From Haloechinothrix_A salitolerans (GTDB lineage: Bacteria > Actinomycetota > Actinomycetes > Mycobacteriales > Pseudonocardiaceae), in NCBI RefSeq assembly GCF_039544105.1, contig NZ_BAABLA010000119.1: 64,000 bases of DNA. One strand, 5' to 3'. Made by a program: the position numbers and the translations under genes. The notes beneath the pieces are model-generated. The model saw nothing but the letters and a program-made list of their open reading frames with translations. It did not search any database and was not told the DNA's origin. Position 1 is the stretch's first letter. Each line of letters begins with the position of its first letter. Positions 1 to 7,670 of the stretch are shown here, in pieces.

Positions 1-122
1 ACCGCCTCCGCACGGTTCCGCAGCACCTCGGCGTCCCGCAACGCGGCGGTCAACTCGGCGTCGGTGGCCTGCTACCAACCCTGCGGGCCGGGCGTGGGAA
101 GCGTGATGTTCGCGCTGCTCAT
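1..122 (-). pseudogene. 5' end of an unidentified gene with an early in-frame stop
   Basis: Read on the minus strand, an ATG at 122-120 opens a frame that codes 16 residues (MSSANITLPTPGPQGW) and then hits TAG at 74-72. The same frame continues openly to the window edge with a plausible polar sequence (QATDAELTAALRDAEVLRNRAEAV), so a full gene may have lost its reading frame through one nonsense change. The function is not recognisable. A LexA-like box lies about 20 bp upstream of the ATG. The frame could instead start after the stop, or be spurious. Confidence 0.3.
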
Positions 123-142
123 ACCCCCAACACTACCCACCA

Positions 143-158
143 TCGAACACCTGTTCTA
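143..158. promoter_or_regulatory. Candidate LexA (SOS) box
   Basis: TCGAACACCTGTTCTA matches the actinobacterial SOS-box pattern TCGAAC-N4-GTTCGA at 11 of 12 defined positions. It sits 21 bp upstream of the minus-strand ATG at 122. An overlapping imperfect palindrome (ACACCT at 147-152, AGGTGT at 164-169) extends it. The match is seen in the sequence; binding by LexA is inferred. Confidence 0.5.
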
Positions 159-167
159 GATATAGGT

Positions 168-233
168 GTAGAACCTCCGTAGCACCTCCGTAGCACCTCC
201 GCTGCACCTCCGTAGAACCTTTGCTGCACGTGC
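168..233. repeat. Six-unit 11-bp tandem repeat
   Basis: Six consecutive 11-bp units start at 168, 179, 190, 201, 212 and 223. The first three read GTAGAACCTCC, GTAGCACCTCC and GTAGCACCTCC; the last three diverge progressively. The period is close to one helical turn, so copies lie on one DNA face, as in iterons or multi-site operators. The array is directly upstream of the LexA-like box with respect to the minus-strand frame. Confidence 0.7.
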
Positions 234-402
234 ATCCGGCAACGTACTGGCAGGCGTTAGAGGCGGACCGATGCGGGCACATGTACGGCGAGGAAGCGAC
301 GGCGCGGCCGGCAGCATGGCGCCAAATCCACCGTACGAATGCGCGAAGACGTGCGCGCATCGCCGACGGCCTCCTCACATCAACCGCCAGACGCCATCGC
401 TG

Positions 403-1048
403 CTATTGATCGGGATCGCGCCCAGTGCCGAGCAGCTCGTCGAGTGTCTCCGCGGTAGCGCTCGCGGCGGCAACGAAGGGTTCGAGGATGATGTCGGCGC
501 CTGCGGCGCGGTGTTGGTCGGCGTCGTGGCGGGTGTGCGCGGTCAGTGCGATCGTGCCGCGATAGTGGTGATGCCGCAGGCTGTGCAGGAGCGCCTGTTG
601 GTATCGAGCGCGGGAATGGTGCTGATCACGTATCGGGCGCTGGCCAGCGGGAGATTGTCGAGCAGATGTACGTCCTCGGCGCTGCCGAACATGGCCGTCA
701 CGCTGTCGCGAGTGTTGGCCGAGACTCGCTGGGGGTCGAAGTCGATCGCCAGGGTGCGGTGTCCTGTGCTGCCAACTGGTCGGCGAGGTGGGAGCCGAAC
801 CGGCCGAGCCCGTAGAGGATGACGTCGACGTCGCCGTCCGCGTCGTATGGTTCGGTGTGGCGGGTGCGGGTGCGCTCGAAGGCCCTGAGCCAGCGTTTGA
901 TGCGGCCATAGATCTGATGCGAGTACGTGACCTGAGCGTCGTGCTGGGCCCCAAGCTGAGCCGCGCGCCGCACAGCCACACCCGCACCATCGGGGAGGTC
1001 CGTTGCGACCAGCATCCGCTGGGCAGGTCCCGCCGCTCGTGGTTCCAA
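403..1048 (-). pseudogene. Chimeric remnant: UspA 5' end joined to a Kef-type antiporter RCK domain, frameshifted twice
   Basis: From about 1015 to 937 the minus strand encodes a universal-stress-protein start (LVATDLPDG followed by AVRRAAQLGAQHDA). At about 934 this passes without a break into QVTYSHQIYGRIKRW, the linker after the last membrane helix of Kef-type cation:proton antiporters, and then the NAD-binding motif YGLGRFGSHLADQL. The RCK/TrkA-N domain continues in a second frame after about 765 (TLAIDFDPQRV, DNLPLASARYVIST) and in a third after about 595, ending at TAG 405-403. All membrane helices are absent. The protein is not functional. The junction is best read as a deletion that fused two neighbouring stress/transport genes; the exact breakpoint is inferred from motif knowledge. 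Confidence 0.65.
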
Positions 1049-1275
1049 CCGCCATTCCCTCCGGCGATCATCACCTCACAGTGACAGATTGGCCTTCTGC
1101 CGTCGTACCGTTAGCGTCCGCGCCATGACCCAAAGGCAGGTACGGCCGGACGTCACCCTGCCTCGGGGACCTGGGGCCCGGAGCCGGACAGGGAGCCGTC
1201 CGGTCTTGTTCGAACAGATGCCCGTGGTGCTGCTCAATCACCGACCGTCCGGATCTCGCTGAATCTGACGAGTGG

Positions 1276-2616
1276 TCACAACAGGTAGGCGATAACGAGC
1301 CAGAGGATAACGGCGACCGGAAGCCAACGGCCGACGAAGTATATTCGTCGGACCGTCCAGCGTGAGCGCGCTCCGAGCGCGTGATACAGGCGCTTCGGTT
1401 CGACGAGCCAGCAAAAGAATCCAGCGCCGAATATCCCTGAGAACAGGATGATCTGTCCGCCGGCACGCTGATCCAACCAGTCGAGGAAAGGTGTGTCACC
1501 AATACTGAGCCCTACTGGGGTGAAGCTCAGCGCTGACGGGACGCCAAGTACCAGCAATATGGTGGCCGTAATCAGCACCGCTCGACGGTTGCTCAGTCGG
1601 AACTCTTCGGCGATCGCACTCACGATCACTTTGAGCCCAGCGACGCAAGAGCTGAACGCCGCGATGAAGAATAGACCGAAGAAGGCGATGGCGAGTGGCA
1701 GTCCCCACGCCATACCGTCGAAGACCCGAGGCAACGTACTGAAGGCTAGCTGGCTGCCTTGTTCGGGGTTGAGTCCGTGCGTGAACACGAACGGGAAGAT
1801 CATCCAGCCGGCGAGCAGGGCGATACAGGTTTCAGTGATTCCAACAACCAGGCAGGCACGGGGCACATGCGCCTTGCGAGGAACGTAGCTGCCGTAAGTG
1901 ACGAGGTACCCCTGGCCGATGGCCAACGAGTAGAAACCTTGACCAAAAGCAACGGTCCACAGTGCCGGGTCTCGCCATGCGGAAAAATCCGCATGGAGCA
2001 GGAATCCCCTCGCTTGTTCCCATCCGTTGGTACGGCTAGCCGCGACCACCAGGCCGATGATGAGGACGAGTAGCACCGGCATAAGGAACTTCGAAAGCCC
2101 CTCAATCGCGGAAACGCCGCGAAGGAGCAGCAGTCCGGCCAGTATGAGTACCGCTAGAAAGAGGTATAACGAAGCGAATCCGTCGGAGAACTCCGCGAAA
2201 ACTTTGACCTCATCGCGTACCGAATCGGTCGCGTATCCCAGCGTCCAGCCAGTGACTACGAGGTAATAGCTGGTAATCACGACCGTGATCGCGACGACGA
2301 ACCAGCCATACCACGTTCCGGCCCGGTGAACCTGCCTGAAAGTATGAACGGTATTACCCTGCGCGAGTCGACCGGCAGCGACCTCAAGGTACATGAGGGG
2401 AAGACAAATAATCACAAGAGCCAACAGGTAGGCGAGAATGAACCCTCCACCGCCGTACTCGCCGACGAGATACGGAAAACGCCACAGGTTCCCGAGGCCC
2501 ACCGCCGCCGCGGCCATGGAGAAAACGAACGCGGGTTCCGAAGACCATTGGTCACGACTCTTGACGGTTTCGGTCCCCGGTCGATTCCGGTCGGTTACTG
2601 CTCCGATCTCCCGCAC
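1276..2616 (-). CDS. Sodium-dependent neurotransmitter:sodium symporter (NSS/SLC6) family transporter
   Basis: This 446-residue membrane protein has the NSS family start: RDQWSSEPAFVFSMAAAAVGLGNLWRFPY contains the unwound TM1 region that binds Na+ and the amino-acid-type substrate. GGGGFILAY follows in TM2. About eleven hydrophobic segments are visible, in the range of bacterial NSS proteins such as LeuT and MhsT, which have 11-12. It probably imports an amino acid or amine by Na+ symport; the substrate cannot be read from sequence. GTG at 2616 is preceded by AGGAAG at a good distance. It stands alone between a pseudogene and a divergent CBS gene. The 1049-1275 stretch downstream shows no recognisable gene. 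Confidence 0.9.
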   Translation of the reverse strand: MREIGAVTDRNRPGTETVKSRDQWSSEPAFVFSMAAAAVGLGNLWRFPYLVGEYGGGGFILAYLLALVIICLPLMYLEVAAGRLAQGNTVHTFRQVHRAGTWYGWFVVAITVVITSYYLVVTGWTLGYATDSVRDEVKVFAEFSDGFASLYLFLAVLILAGLLLLRGVSAIEGLSKFLMPVLLVLIIGLVVAASRTNGWEQARGFLLHADFSAWRDPALWTVAFGQGFYSLAIGQGYLVTYGSYVPRKAHVPRACLVVGITETCIALLAGWMIFPFVFTHGLNPEQGSQLAFSTLPRVFDGMAWGLPLAIAFFGLFFIAAFSSCVAGLKVIVSAIAEEFRLSNRRAVLITATILLVLGVPSALSFTPVGLSIGDTPFLDWLDQRAGGQIILFSGIFGAGFFCWLVEPKRLYHALGARSRWTVRRIYFVGRWLPVAVILWLVIAYLL

Positions 2617-2906
2617 TGAAGCTTCCTACTACTCGGGCGTGTGAGTGCTTCGACGTCGTAAGGGCTTCAGCACCCACCGTTCCACGTATACCTCCCTGAC
2701 GCGATGTGCCTCCAAACGACCGCCGACGAGGTGCCGCGTTACAGGGGACGTCGTCCCGGCGTCGCGAGGCCGTCGACCCTCTCCTACCCGGTGGAGAGCG
2801 GACTTTCGTTTCGGGGCCTGAGGACCTTGGACCGGCTCGGCATCGGCGCGTTTCTCCCTAACGTGGGTCGTGACGGTTCCGAGCAGGCATCCCGAGAGGA
2901 CTGATC

Positions 2907-3704
2907 ATGAACGCTGCTGAGCCCACACGGTCGGCCTGGCTTGACGCGATGTACCGCTATCTCGGCGCGGAGTCCTATCGCACCAAGGATCTCGCGGGGA
3001 ACGCCCCGGCGGCGGCACCGGCCGCACGGGTCGACCTGGGCACTGTGGCCGCGGTGATGACTCCCGACCCGATCAGCGTCCGGCTCACCACCCCGTACAA
3101 AGAAGTCGCGTCCTTGTTGCGGGACAACGACATCAGCGCTGTCCCGGTGCTCAACGCTTTCCGCGAACCGGTGGGCGTGGCGTCCGAGGCGGACCTGATC
3201 GCCAAACACACCTACCGACCGGGACAGCGAAAACCGTTCCGGTTCGCCAGGAAGTCGTACGCCCGGTGGCGCAAGGCGCGGGCGCGGTGCGCCAAGGACC
3301 TGATGACGTCTCCAGTGCAGACCATCGACGCGAACGTCTCGCTGCGGGAGGCGGCTGAGAAGCTGATCGATGGCAACGCGAGACGACTGTTCGTCACCTC
3401 GGACGGCCTGTTGACCGGGGTGCTGGCACGCCGCGACCTGCTGCGGGTGTTCGTCACCTCGGACGAGGATCTCTTGACGGCGGTGAACGAGCGGATCGCA
3501 CGCCACCGGCCGTGGACGAACGCCACCGAAGTGTGCGCCACGGTGTCTCTCGGTGTTGTCACGCTGCTGGGGTCGGTGCCACGGCGCAGCGACGCGCGAC
3601 GACTCGGCGAGCTCGCGTCGAGCGTGCCGGGCGTCGTGGCGGTCCGTAATCGGCTCGGCCACGACGTCGACGACGTGCGCGCATCCGCTACGACCTCGAC
3701 GTGA
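2907..3704 (+). CDS. CBS-domain pair protein with C-terminal BON domain
   Basis: The protein has 265 residues. Two CBS motifs occupy roughly residues 45-105 (VAAVMTPDPISV, DISAVPVLNAFREPVGVAS) and 125-185 (AKDLMTSPVQTID, DGLLTGVLARRDLLRVF). A BON domain follows at about 190-255 (VCATVSLGVVTLLGSVPRRSDARRL). CBS pairs bind adenine nucleotides and BON domains bind phospholipid or protein. Actinobacterial proteins of this architecture are commonly stress or hypoxia induced. An AGAGGA ribosome site precedes the ATG. No signal peptide is seen, so it is probably cytosolic. A GGGAC-GTC-GTCCC palindrome at 2745-2757 lies upstream but has the wrong spacing for a DosR box. Confidence 0.85.
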   Translation: MNAAEPTRSAWLDAMYRYLGAESYRTKDLAGNAPAAAPAARVDLGTVAAVMTPDPISVRLTTPYKEVASLLRDNDISAVPVLNAFREPVGVASEADLIAKHTYRPGQRKPFRFARKSYARWRKARARCAKDLMTSPVQTIDANVSLREAAEKLIDGNARRLFVTSDGLLTGVLARRDLLRVFVTSDEDLLTAVNERIARHRPWTNATEVCATVSLGVVTLLGSVPRRSDARRLGELASSVPGVVAVRNRLGHDVDDVRASATTST

Positions 3705-3813
3705 TCCTCACCCTCATGAAGTGATGAGCTGACGACTGGGCCGGCATCAGTGACATCAGGCACCTCGACGGACGCGATGCCATGCGCGCTCCCTCGCCTC
3801 CGTGGCCGTAGGC

Positions 3814-4488
3814 TCAGCTGGATCCTGGTTCGGTGGGGTGGTTAGCGAGGTGCCATTCGAGCATGCCGTCGGCCAGCCTGCTGGCGTTGAGGCCGCGGGA
3901 GCGCAGCATACGGACGGCGTCGTAGGCTAGTACGCAGTAGGCGCCTCGACAGTAGGCGACGATTTCCTGGTCGGCGGGTAGCTCGTCGAGCAGTTCGGGC
4001 AACTCGTCGAGCGGTATGTTGATCGCGCCCGCGATGTGGCCCGCGGCGTACTCCTCGCGCGGGCGGACGTCGATCACGGTCACCGTGCCGGTCTTGACCC
4101 GCCGCAGCAGTTCCTCTGACGTGACCGCGTCACTGTCCTTGCCGCTGTCGTCACCGAGAAAGGCCCGGCGGGCGGCTTCGACATCGGGTAGATGTCGGTT
4201 GGCCACGATCCGCAGCAGCGCGAGTAGCGCGGCGACGTCAGTGCCCGCGAGCCGGTAGTAGACCCTGGTGCCTTCTTTGCGGGTGGCGACGAGGTTGGCC
4301 CGTTTGAGCGCTTGCAAGTGCGCTGAGGCGGTGGTCAGGCCGAGGTCGGTGGCTTTGGCGAGCGCGTCGACGGTGCGCTCGGCCTGCGCGAGCAGGTCGA
4401 GCAGCTCCAGACGTTTGCCGCTGCCGAGGGCCTTGCCCACCCGGGCGAACTCATCGAACAAGGCGTTCTTGGCGGCACGATCAGTCAT
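3814..4488 (-). CDS. ArsR-type repressor fused to a rhodanese domain
   Basis: This is a 224-residue fusion. A winged-helix ArsR domain spans about 10-100 (LGLTTASAHLQALKRANLV recognition region, GTRVYYRLA wing) and a rhodanese domain about 115-215 (TVIDVRPREEYAAGHIAGA). The active loop reads C170-RGAY-C175, giving a catalytic cysteine plus a second cysteine five residues on. The HTH domain lacks metal-binding cysteines, so sensing probably happens through sulfur chemistry on the rhodanese. I chose the ATG at 4488 because the longer upstream frame runs through the divergent operator and has no protein-like sequence. It faces an MFS gene and lies next to a persulfide operon, so the likely role is a sulfane-sulfur-responsive repressor; that role is inferred. 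Confidence 0.85.
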   Translation of the reverse strand: MTDRAAKNALFDEFARVGKALGSGKRLELLDLLAQAERTVDALAKATDLGLTTASAHLQALKRANLVATRKEGTRVYYRLAGTDVAALLALLRIVANRHLPDVEAARRAFLGDDSGKDSDAVTSEELLRRVKTGTVTVIDVRPREEYAAGHIAGAINIPLDELPELLDELPADQEIVAYCRGAYCVLAYDAVRMLRSRGLNASRLADGMLEWHLANHPTEPGSS

Positions 4489-4495
4489 ATAGTAT

Positions 4496-4538
4496 TCCAA
4501 TGATAGTTGGAGTACGGTAGTTACAGAATACCGTACTC
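4496..4538. promoter_or_regulatory. Double palindrome operator between the ArsR-rhodanese and MFS genes
   Basis: A perfect 10-bp inverted repeat, GAGTACGGTA (4510-4519) and TACCGTACTC (4529-4538), has a 9-bp spacer. A smaller inverted repeat, TCCAA (4496-4500) and TTGGA (4507-4511), abuts it. Both lie in the 66 bp between the divergent starts at 4488 and 4555, where an autoregulating ArsR protein would bind. The symmetry is direct; the binding protein is inferred from position. Confidence 0.7.
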
Positions 4539-4554
4539 GGCTACATGGAGGAAC

Positions 4555-4647
4555 ATGATGGCTCGCGTTGATCTCGTGGTGGATGACGGCCAGCACCCGC
4601 GACGGTGGGCACAGGCCACGAGTCGGGCGATGGCGGCCGGGGCATGA
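4555..4647 (+). CDS. 30-residue leader ORF coupled to the MFS gene
   Basis: ATG at 4555 (or 4558) follows GGAGG at 4547-4551, the only strong ribosome site in this leader. It encodes MMARVDLVVDDGQHPRRWAQ plus ten more residues and ends with TGA at 4645-4647, overlapping the MFS start as ATGA. The MFS ATG has no comparable site of its own, so its translation probably depends on this small ORF. The peptide has no recognisable family and no regulatory codon run. It could be a true leader peptide or a fossil of an upstream gene. Confidence 0.5.
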   Translation: MMARVDLVVDDGQHPRRWAQATSRAMAAGA

Positions 4648-5924
4648 ACCGCACCAGAACCGGCGTGCGACTGGGGATGCGGGCAAACCTCGCACAATTC
4701 AGCCTGCTCGTCGCGGTCAATGCCCTCGTCGGCGGGGTGCTAGGGCAGGAACGCACGGTGTTGCCGCTGCTGGCCGAGCGCGAGTTCGGTCTCACCGGCT
4801 ACACCGTCATGCTGACCTTTGTACTCGCCTTCGGCGTCACGAAGGCCACCACCAACTACTTCGCCGGTACCTGGTCGGATCGCTTCGGCCGCAAACCCGT
4901 CCTCGTCGCTGGGTGGCTGATCGCCATCCCGGTGCCGCTGATGCTGATCGCCGCACCCAACTGGGGCTGGGTCATCGCCGCCAACGTGCTACTCGGTATC
5001 AACCAAGGCCTGACCTGGTCCACCACCGTGATCATGAAAATCGACCTCGCCGGGCCTCAACGGCGCGGGCTCGCGATGGGCCTCAACGAGGCCGCCGGCT
5101 ACGGCGCGGTCGCGCTCACCGCACTTGTCACCGGCTACCTCGCCGCCCGCTACGGACTGCGCCCCGCACCGTTCCTGCTCGGCGCGTCCTATGTCGCCCT
5201 CGGCCTCGGGCTCTCCACGCTGCTTGTGCGCGAAACCCGCGACCACGCCCACGTCGAAGCCACCAACCACCGCTCCCGTGCTGACGGTCGTCACGACCAT
5301 CTGCACGCGGGCCTGACCGATCGGCAGGTCCTGGCCCACACCAGCTTCCGCGAACCCGCGCTCTCGTCGGCCAGCCAGGCTGGCATGGTCAACAACCTCA
5401 ACGACGGCCTCGCGTGGGGCCTGTTCCCCATCCTGTTCGCCACCGCGGGACTCTCGGTCGACCGGATCGGCATCCTCACCGCGCTCTATCCAGCAGTGTG
5501 GGGCGTCGGCCAACTCGCCACCGGCGCGCTGTCCGACAAATGGGGCCGCAAACACCTGATCACCGCTGGGATGCTCACCCAGGCCGCCGCCCTCGGCCTG
5601 ACCGCGACCGCCGACACTTTCCTGGTCTGGGCTATCGCCGCGGCACTGCTCGGCCTCGGCACCGCTCTCGTCTACCCCACCCTGCTCGCCGCGATCGGCG
5701 ACGTCGCCCACCCCGCCTGGCGCGCCCGCTCCGTCGGCGTCTACCGCTTCTGGCGTGACGGCGGCTTCGCCATCGGCGCCCTGATCGCAGGCATCGTCGC
5801 CGACCTCGCCGGACTCCGCGCCGCGGTGTGGGTCATCGCCGCCATCACCGCCGCCTCCGGACTGCTGGTGGCCGCCCGCATGTACGAAACCCTCCCCCGC
5901 CATCAACCACGCTCTTACGGATGA
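4644..5924 (+). CDS. Major facilitator superfamily transporter
   Basis: This 426-residue protein has about 12 hydrophobic segments. The classic MFS loop 2-3 motif is visible (GTWSDRFGRKPVLVAGW, about residues 75-91), with a degenerate second copy after helix 8 (GALSDKWGRKHLI). The central loop is histidine-rich (DHAHVEATNHRS then GRHDHLHAG). It is regulated with, and coupled to, the 30-codon leader ORF, under the palindrome shared with the ArsR-rhodanese repressor. The substrate is unknown. Context suggests export of a sulfur or thiol-reactive compound or a metal, with the histidine loop slightly favouring metal. The start at 4644 is preferred over 4605 because of the ATGA overlap and the start of hydrophobic sequence. 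Confidence 0.85.
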   Translation: MNRTRTGVRLGMRANLAQFSLLVAVNALVGGVLGQERTVLPLLAEREFGLTGYTVMLTFVLAFGVTKATTNYFAGTWSDRFGRKPVLVAGWLIAIPVPLMLIAAPNWGWVIAANVLLGINQGLTWSTTVIMKIDLAGPQRRGLAMGLNEAAGYGAVALTALVTGYLAARYGLRPAPFLLGASYVALGLGLSTLLVRETRDHAHVEATNHRSRADGRHDHLHAGLTDRQVLAHTSFREPALSSASQAGMVNNLNDGLAWGLFPILFATAGLSVDRIGILTALYPAVWGVGQLATGALSDKWGRKHLITAGMLTQAAALGLTATADTFLVWAIAAALLGLGTALVYPTLLAAIGDVAHPAWRARSVGVYRFWRDGGFAIGALIAGIVADLAGLRAAVWVIAAITAASGLLVAARMYETLPRHQPRSYG

Positions 5925-6024
5925 CCGCGCATCCGCTCGAACTCGCCGCACCCGCCCCGACACTGCCTCGACACCGCGCTGACACCGGACCCCGGTCTGG
6001 CAACAGGTGGGTCCAAGTTCGCAA

Positions 6025-6046
6025 TATATACCCCTCTCCGTATATA
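6025..6046. promoter_or_regulatory. AT-rich inverted repeat upstream of the persulfide operon
   Basis: TATATAC (6025-6031) and GTATATA (6040-6046) form a perfect 7-bp inverted repeat with an 8-bp spacer (CCCTCTCC). It is strikingly AT-rich in this GC-rich region and lies 104 bp upstream of the promoter at 6150. It could be an operator or an end signal for the upstream MFS gene, which stops at 5924. The rest of 5925-6149 shows nothing recognisable. Confidence 0.45.
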
Positions 6047-6149
6047 GGACCGCTGGTGCGGCTTAGAGGCGGTTTGACCACTTTCTCGGAATCGAATTCG
6101 GTCACTTTGCCACCGCGTACGCCCGGGAATAGGACGTCACTGCGCTATG

Positions 6150-6177
6150 TTGACCGAGGTACCCCTAGGGGTATAAT
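6150..6177 (+). promoter_or_regulatory. Near-consensus sigma-70 promoter of the persulfide operon
   Basis: TTGACC at 6150-6155 and TATAAT at 6172-6177 are separated by 16 bp. This is unusually close to the housekeeping consensus for an actinobacterium. Transcription should start near 6184, giving a short leader with AGGAGGT (6192-6198) in front of GTG 6203. The spacer is occupied by a perfect palindrome, so strong repression is expected. Confidence 0.75.
6160..6173. promoter_or_regulatory. CsoR/CstR-type operator inside the promoter
   Basis: TACCCCTAGGGGTA is a perfect 14-bp palindrome lying across the spacer and first two bases of the -10 element. It closely resembles the TACCCC/GGGGTA operators of the CsoR/CstR/RcnR (DUF156) family. 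CstR, the persulfide sensor of Staphylococcus, controls a CstB-type gene like the one that follows. No DUF156 gene lies in this window, so the repressor would be encoded elsewhere. Confidence 0.75.
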
Positions 6178-6202
6178 GGCCGTAGTTCAATAGGAGGTAT
6201 CC

Positions 6203-7588
6203 GTGTTCTTCTCGCAGTACTACCTCGACTGTCTCTCTCAGGCGTCCTACATGATCGCCGACGAGACCACCGGCAAGGCGGTCGTCGTCGACCCCCGGCG
6301 CGACGTCTCCGAGTACCTCACCGACGCCGAGAACAACGGCTTCACCATCGAGGCCGTGATCAACACGCACTTCCACGCCGACTTCATCGCGGGTCACCTT
6401 GAGATGGCCGCCCGCACCGGTGTGTGGATCGGATACGGCAACCGTGCCGAGACGGAGTACCCCATCCGCAAGCTCACCGAGGGTGAGCGCGTCAGCCTCG
6501 GCGACGTGACCCTTGAGGTCCTGGAAACGCCGGGCCACACCCCGGAGTCGATCAGCATCCTGATCTACGAGCACGCCGACGACGCCGTGCCCTACGGTGT
6601 CCTGACGGGAGACGCGCTGTTCATCGGTGACGTCGGGCGCCCTGACCTGCTGGCCTCGTCCGGTGTCAGCGAGGACGAACTGGGCCGGATGCTCTACGAC
6701 AGCGTGCAGCGCAAACTGATGTCGCTGCCGGACGAGGTGCGGGTGTTTCCCGCCCACGGCGCTGGGTCGGCCTGCGGCAAGAACCTCTCAACCGAGCGGC
6801 AATCCACCATCGGTATGCAGCGGCTGACCAACTACGCGTGCGCGCCGATGACCGAGAGCGAGTTCGTCAACATCGTCACCGCGGGTCAACAGGCCGCGCC
6901 CGCCTACTTCGCCTACGACGCCACGCTCAACCGCAAGGAACGCGAGCTCTACGACCCGGCATCGGCACCAGGTCCGCTAACCGTCGAGGAGTACACCGCT
7001 CTTCGCGCGGACGGCGCGATGGTCGTCGACGCGCGCAATCCCCAGGAGTTCGCGGCAGGCCATCTACGCGGCGCCATCAACGTGCCCGCGGACGGCCGGT
7101 TCGCCGAGCAGGCGGGAGCGGTCCTGGAACCCGGCCAGCAGGTCGTGGTCATCGCACCGGACAACCGCGAGGCGGAAGTCATCACTCGGCTCGCCCGCGT
7201 CGGCCTCGACCAGGTCGCGGGCTACCTGCCCGACCCAGAGGCAGCCTTCGCGACCATGGCCGACGAGGTCGCCCCCGCGAGTAGGGTGACGGCGAGCCAG
7301 CTGCGCGATGCGCTTGAGAGCCCGCGGCCGCCGTTGGTCATCGACGTCAGGGCAGCCGCCGAGCGCGAGGATGGCGCCATCGAGGGCTCCGCGCACATCG
7401 CCCTCAACGAGCTCACCGCTCGCCTCGGCGAGATACCGAGCGACCGTCCCCTCGTCCTGCACTGCGCTGGCGGACACCGCTCGTCGATCGCGGCAAGCTT
7501 ACTGCGTCACAACGGGTTCGCCGACGTCTCTGACCTGCTCGGCGGTTACGGCGCATGGCAGGCGCTCACGGAGCCCGCGAACGCCTGA
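6203..7588 (+). CDS. Persulfide dioxygenase-rhodanese fusion (CstB/BlH-like)
   Basis: The 461-residue protein has a metallo-beta-lactamase domain at about 1-245 with THFHADFIAGH (H56, H58, D60, H65), H112 in TPGHTPES, D137 in LTGDALF and H185 in VFPAHG. This is the iron-binding arrangement of ETHE1-type persulfide dioxygenases. Two rhodanese folds follow. The first (about 255-350) has IAPDNREA where the catalytic cysteine should be and is inactive. The second (about 362-458) has C421 in LVLHCAGGHRSS. The order MBL, pseudo-rhodanese, rhodanese and the length match CstB, which oxidises persulfides and releases thiosulfate. GTG 6203 with AGGAGGT is the clear start. It heads a sulfide-detoxification operon. 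Confidence 0.9.
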   Translation: MFFSQYYLDCLSQASYMIADETTGKAVVVDPRRDVSEYLTDAENNGFTIEAVINTHFHADFIAGHLEMAARTGVWIGYGNRAETEYPIRKLTEGERVSLGDVTLEVLETPGHTPESISILIYEHADDAVPYGVLTGDALFIGDVGRPDLLASSGVSEDELGRMLYDSVQRKLMSLPDEVRVFPAHGAGSACGKNLSTERQSTIGMQRLTNYACAPMTESEFVNIVTAGQQAAPAYFAYDATLNRKERELYDPASAPGPLTVEEYTALRADGAMVVDARNPQEFAAGHLRGAINVPADGRFAEQAGAVLEPGQQVVVIAPDNREAEVITRLARVGLDQVAGYLPDPEAAFATMADEVAPASRVTASQLRDALESPRPPLVIDVRAAAEREDGAIEGSAHIALNELTARLGEIPSDRPLVLHCAGGHRSSIAASLLRHNGFADVSDLLGGYGAWQALTEPANA

Positions 7589-7670
7589 GCAATACCCAAC
7601 GCTCCGGTAGCCGGGCGGTCAGCCCAGCTACCGGCCTTCCACCGCCAGTCACAACCCACGGAGTACACCT

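Noticed and set aside
168..233. 11-bp repeats as a CRISPR-like array
   Set aside because: Units are contiguous with no spacers and degrade along the array, as in simple tandem repeats.
2745..2757. GGGAC-GTC-GTCCC palindrome upstream of the CBS-BON gene as a DosR box
   Set aside because: The spacer is 3 bp instead of 4 and flanking consensus bases are missing; no second copy is present, so it does not support a hypoxia regulon claim.
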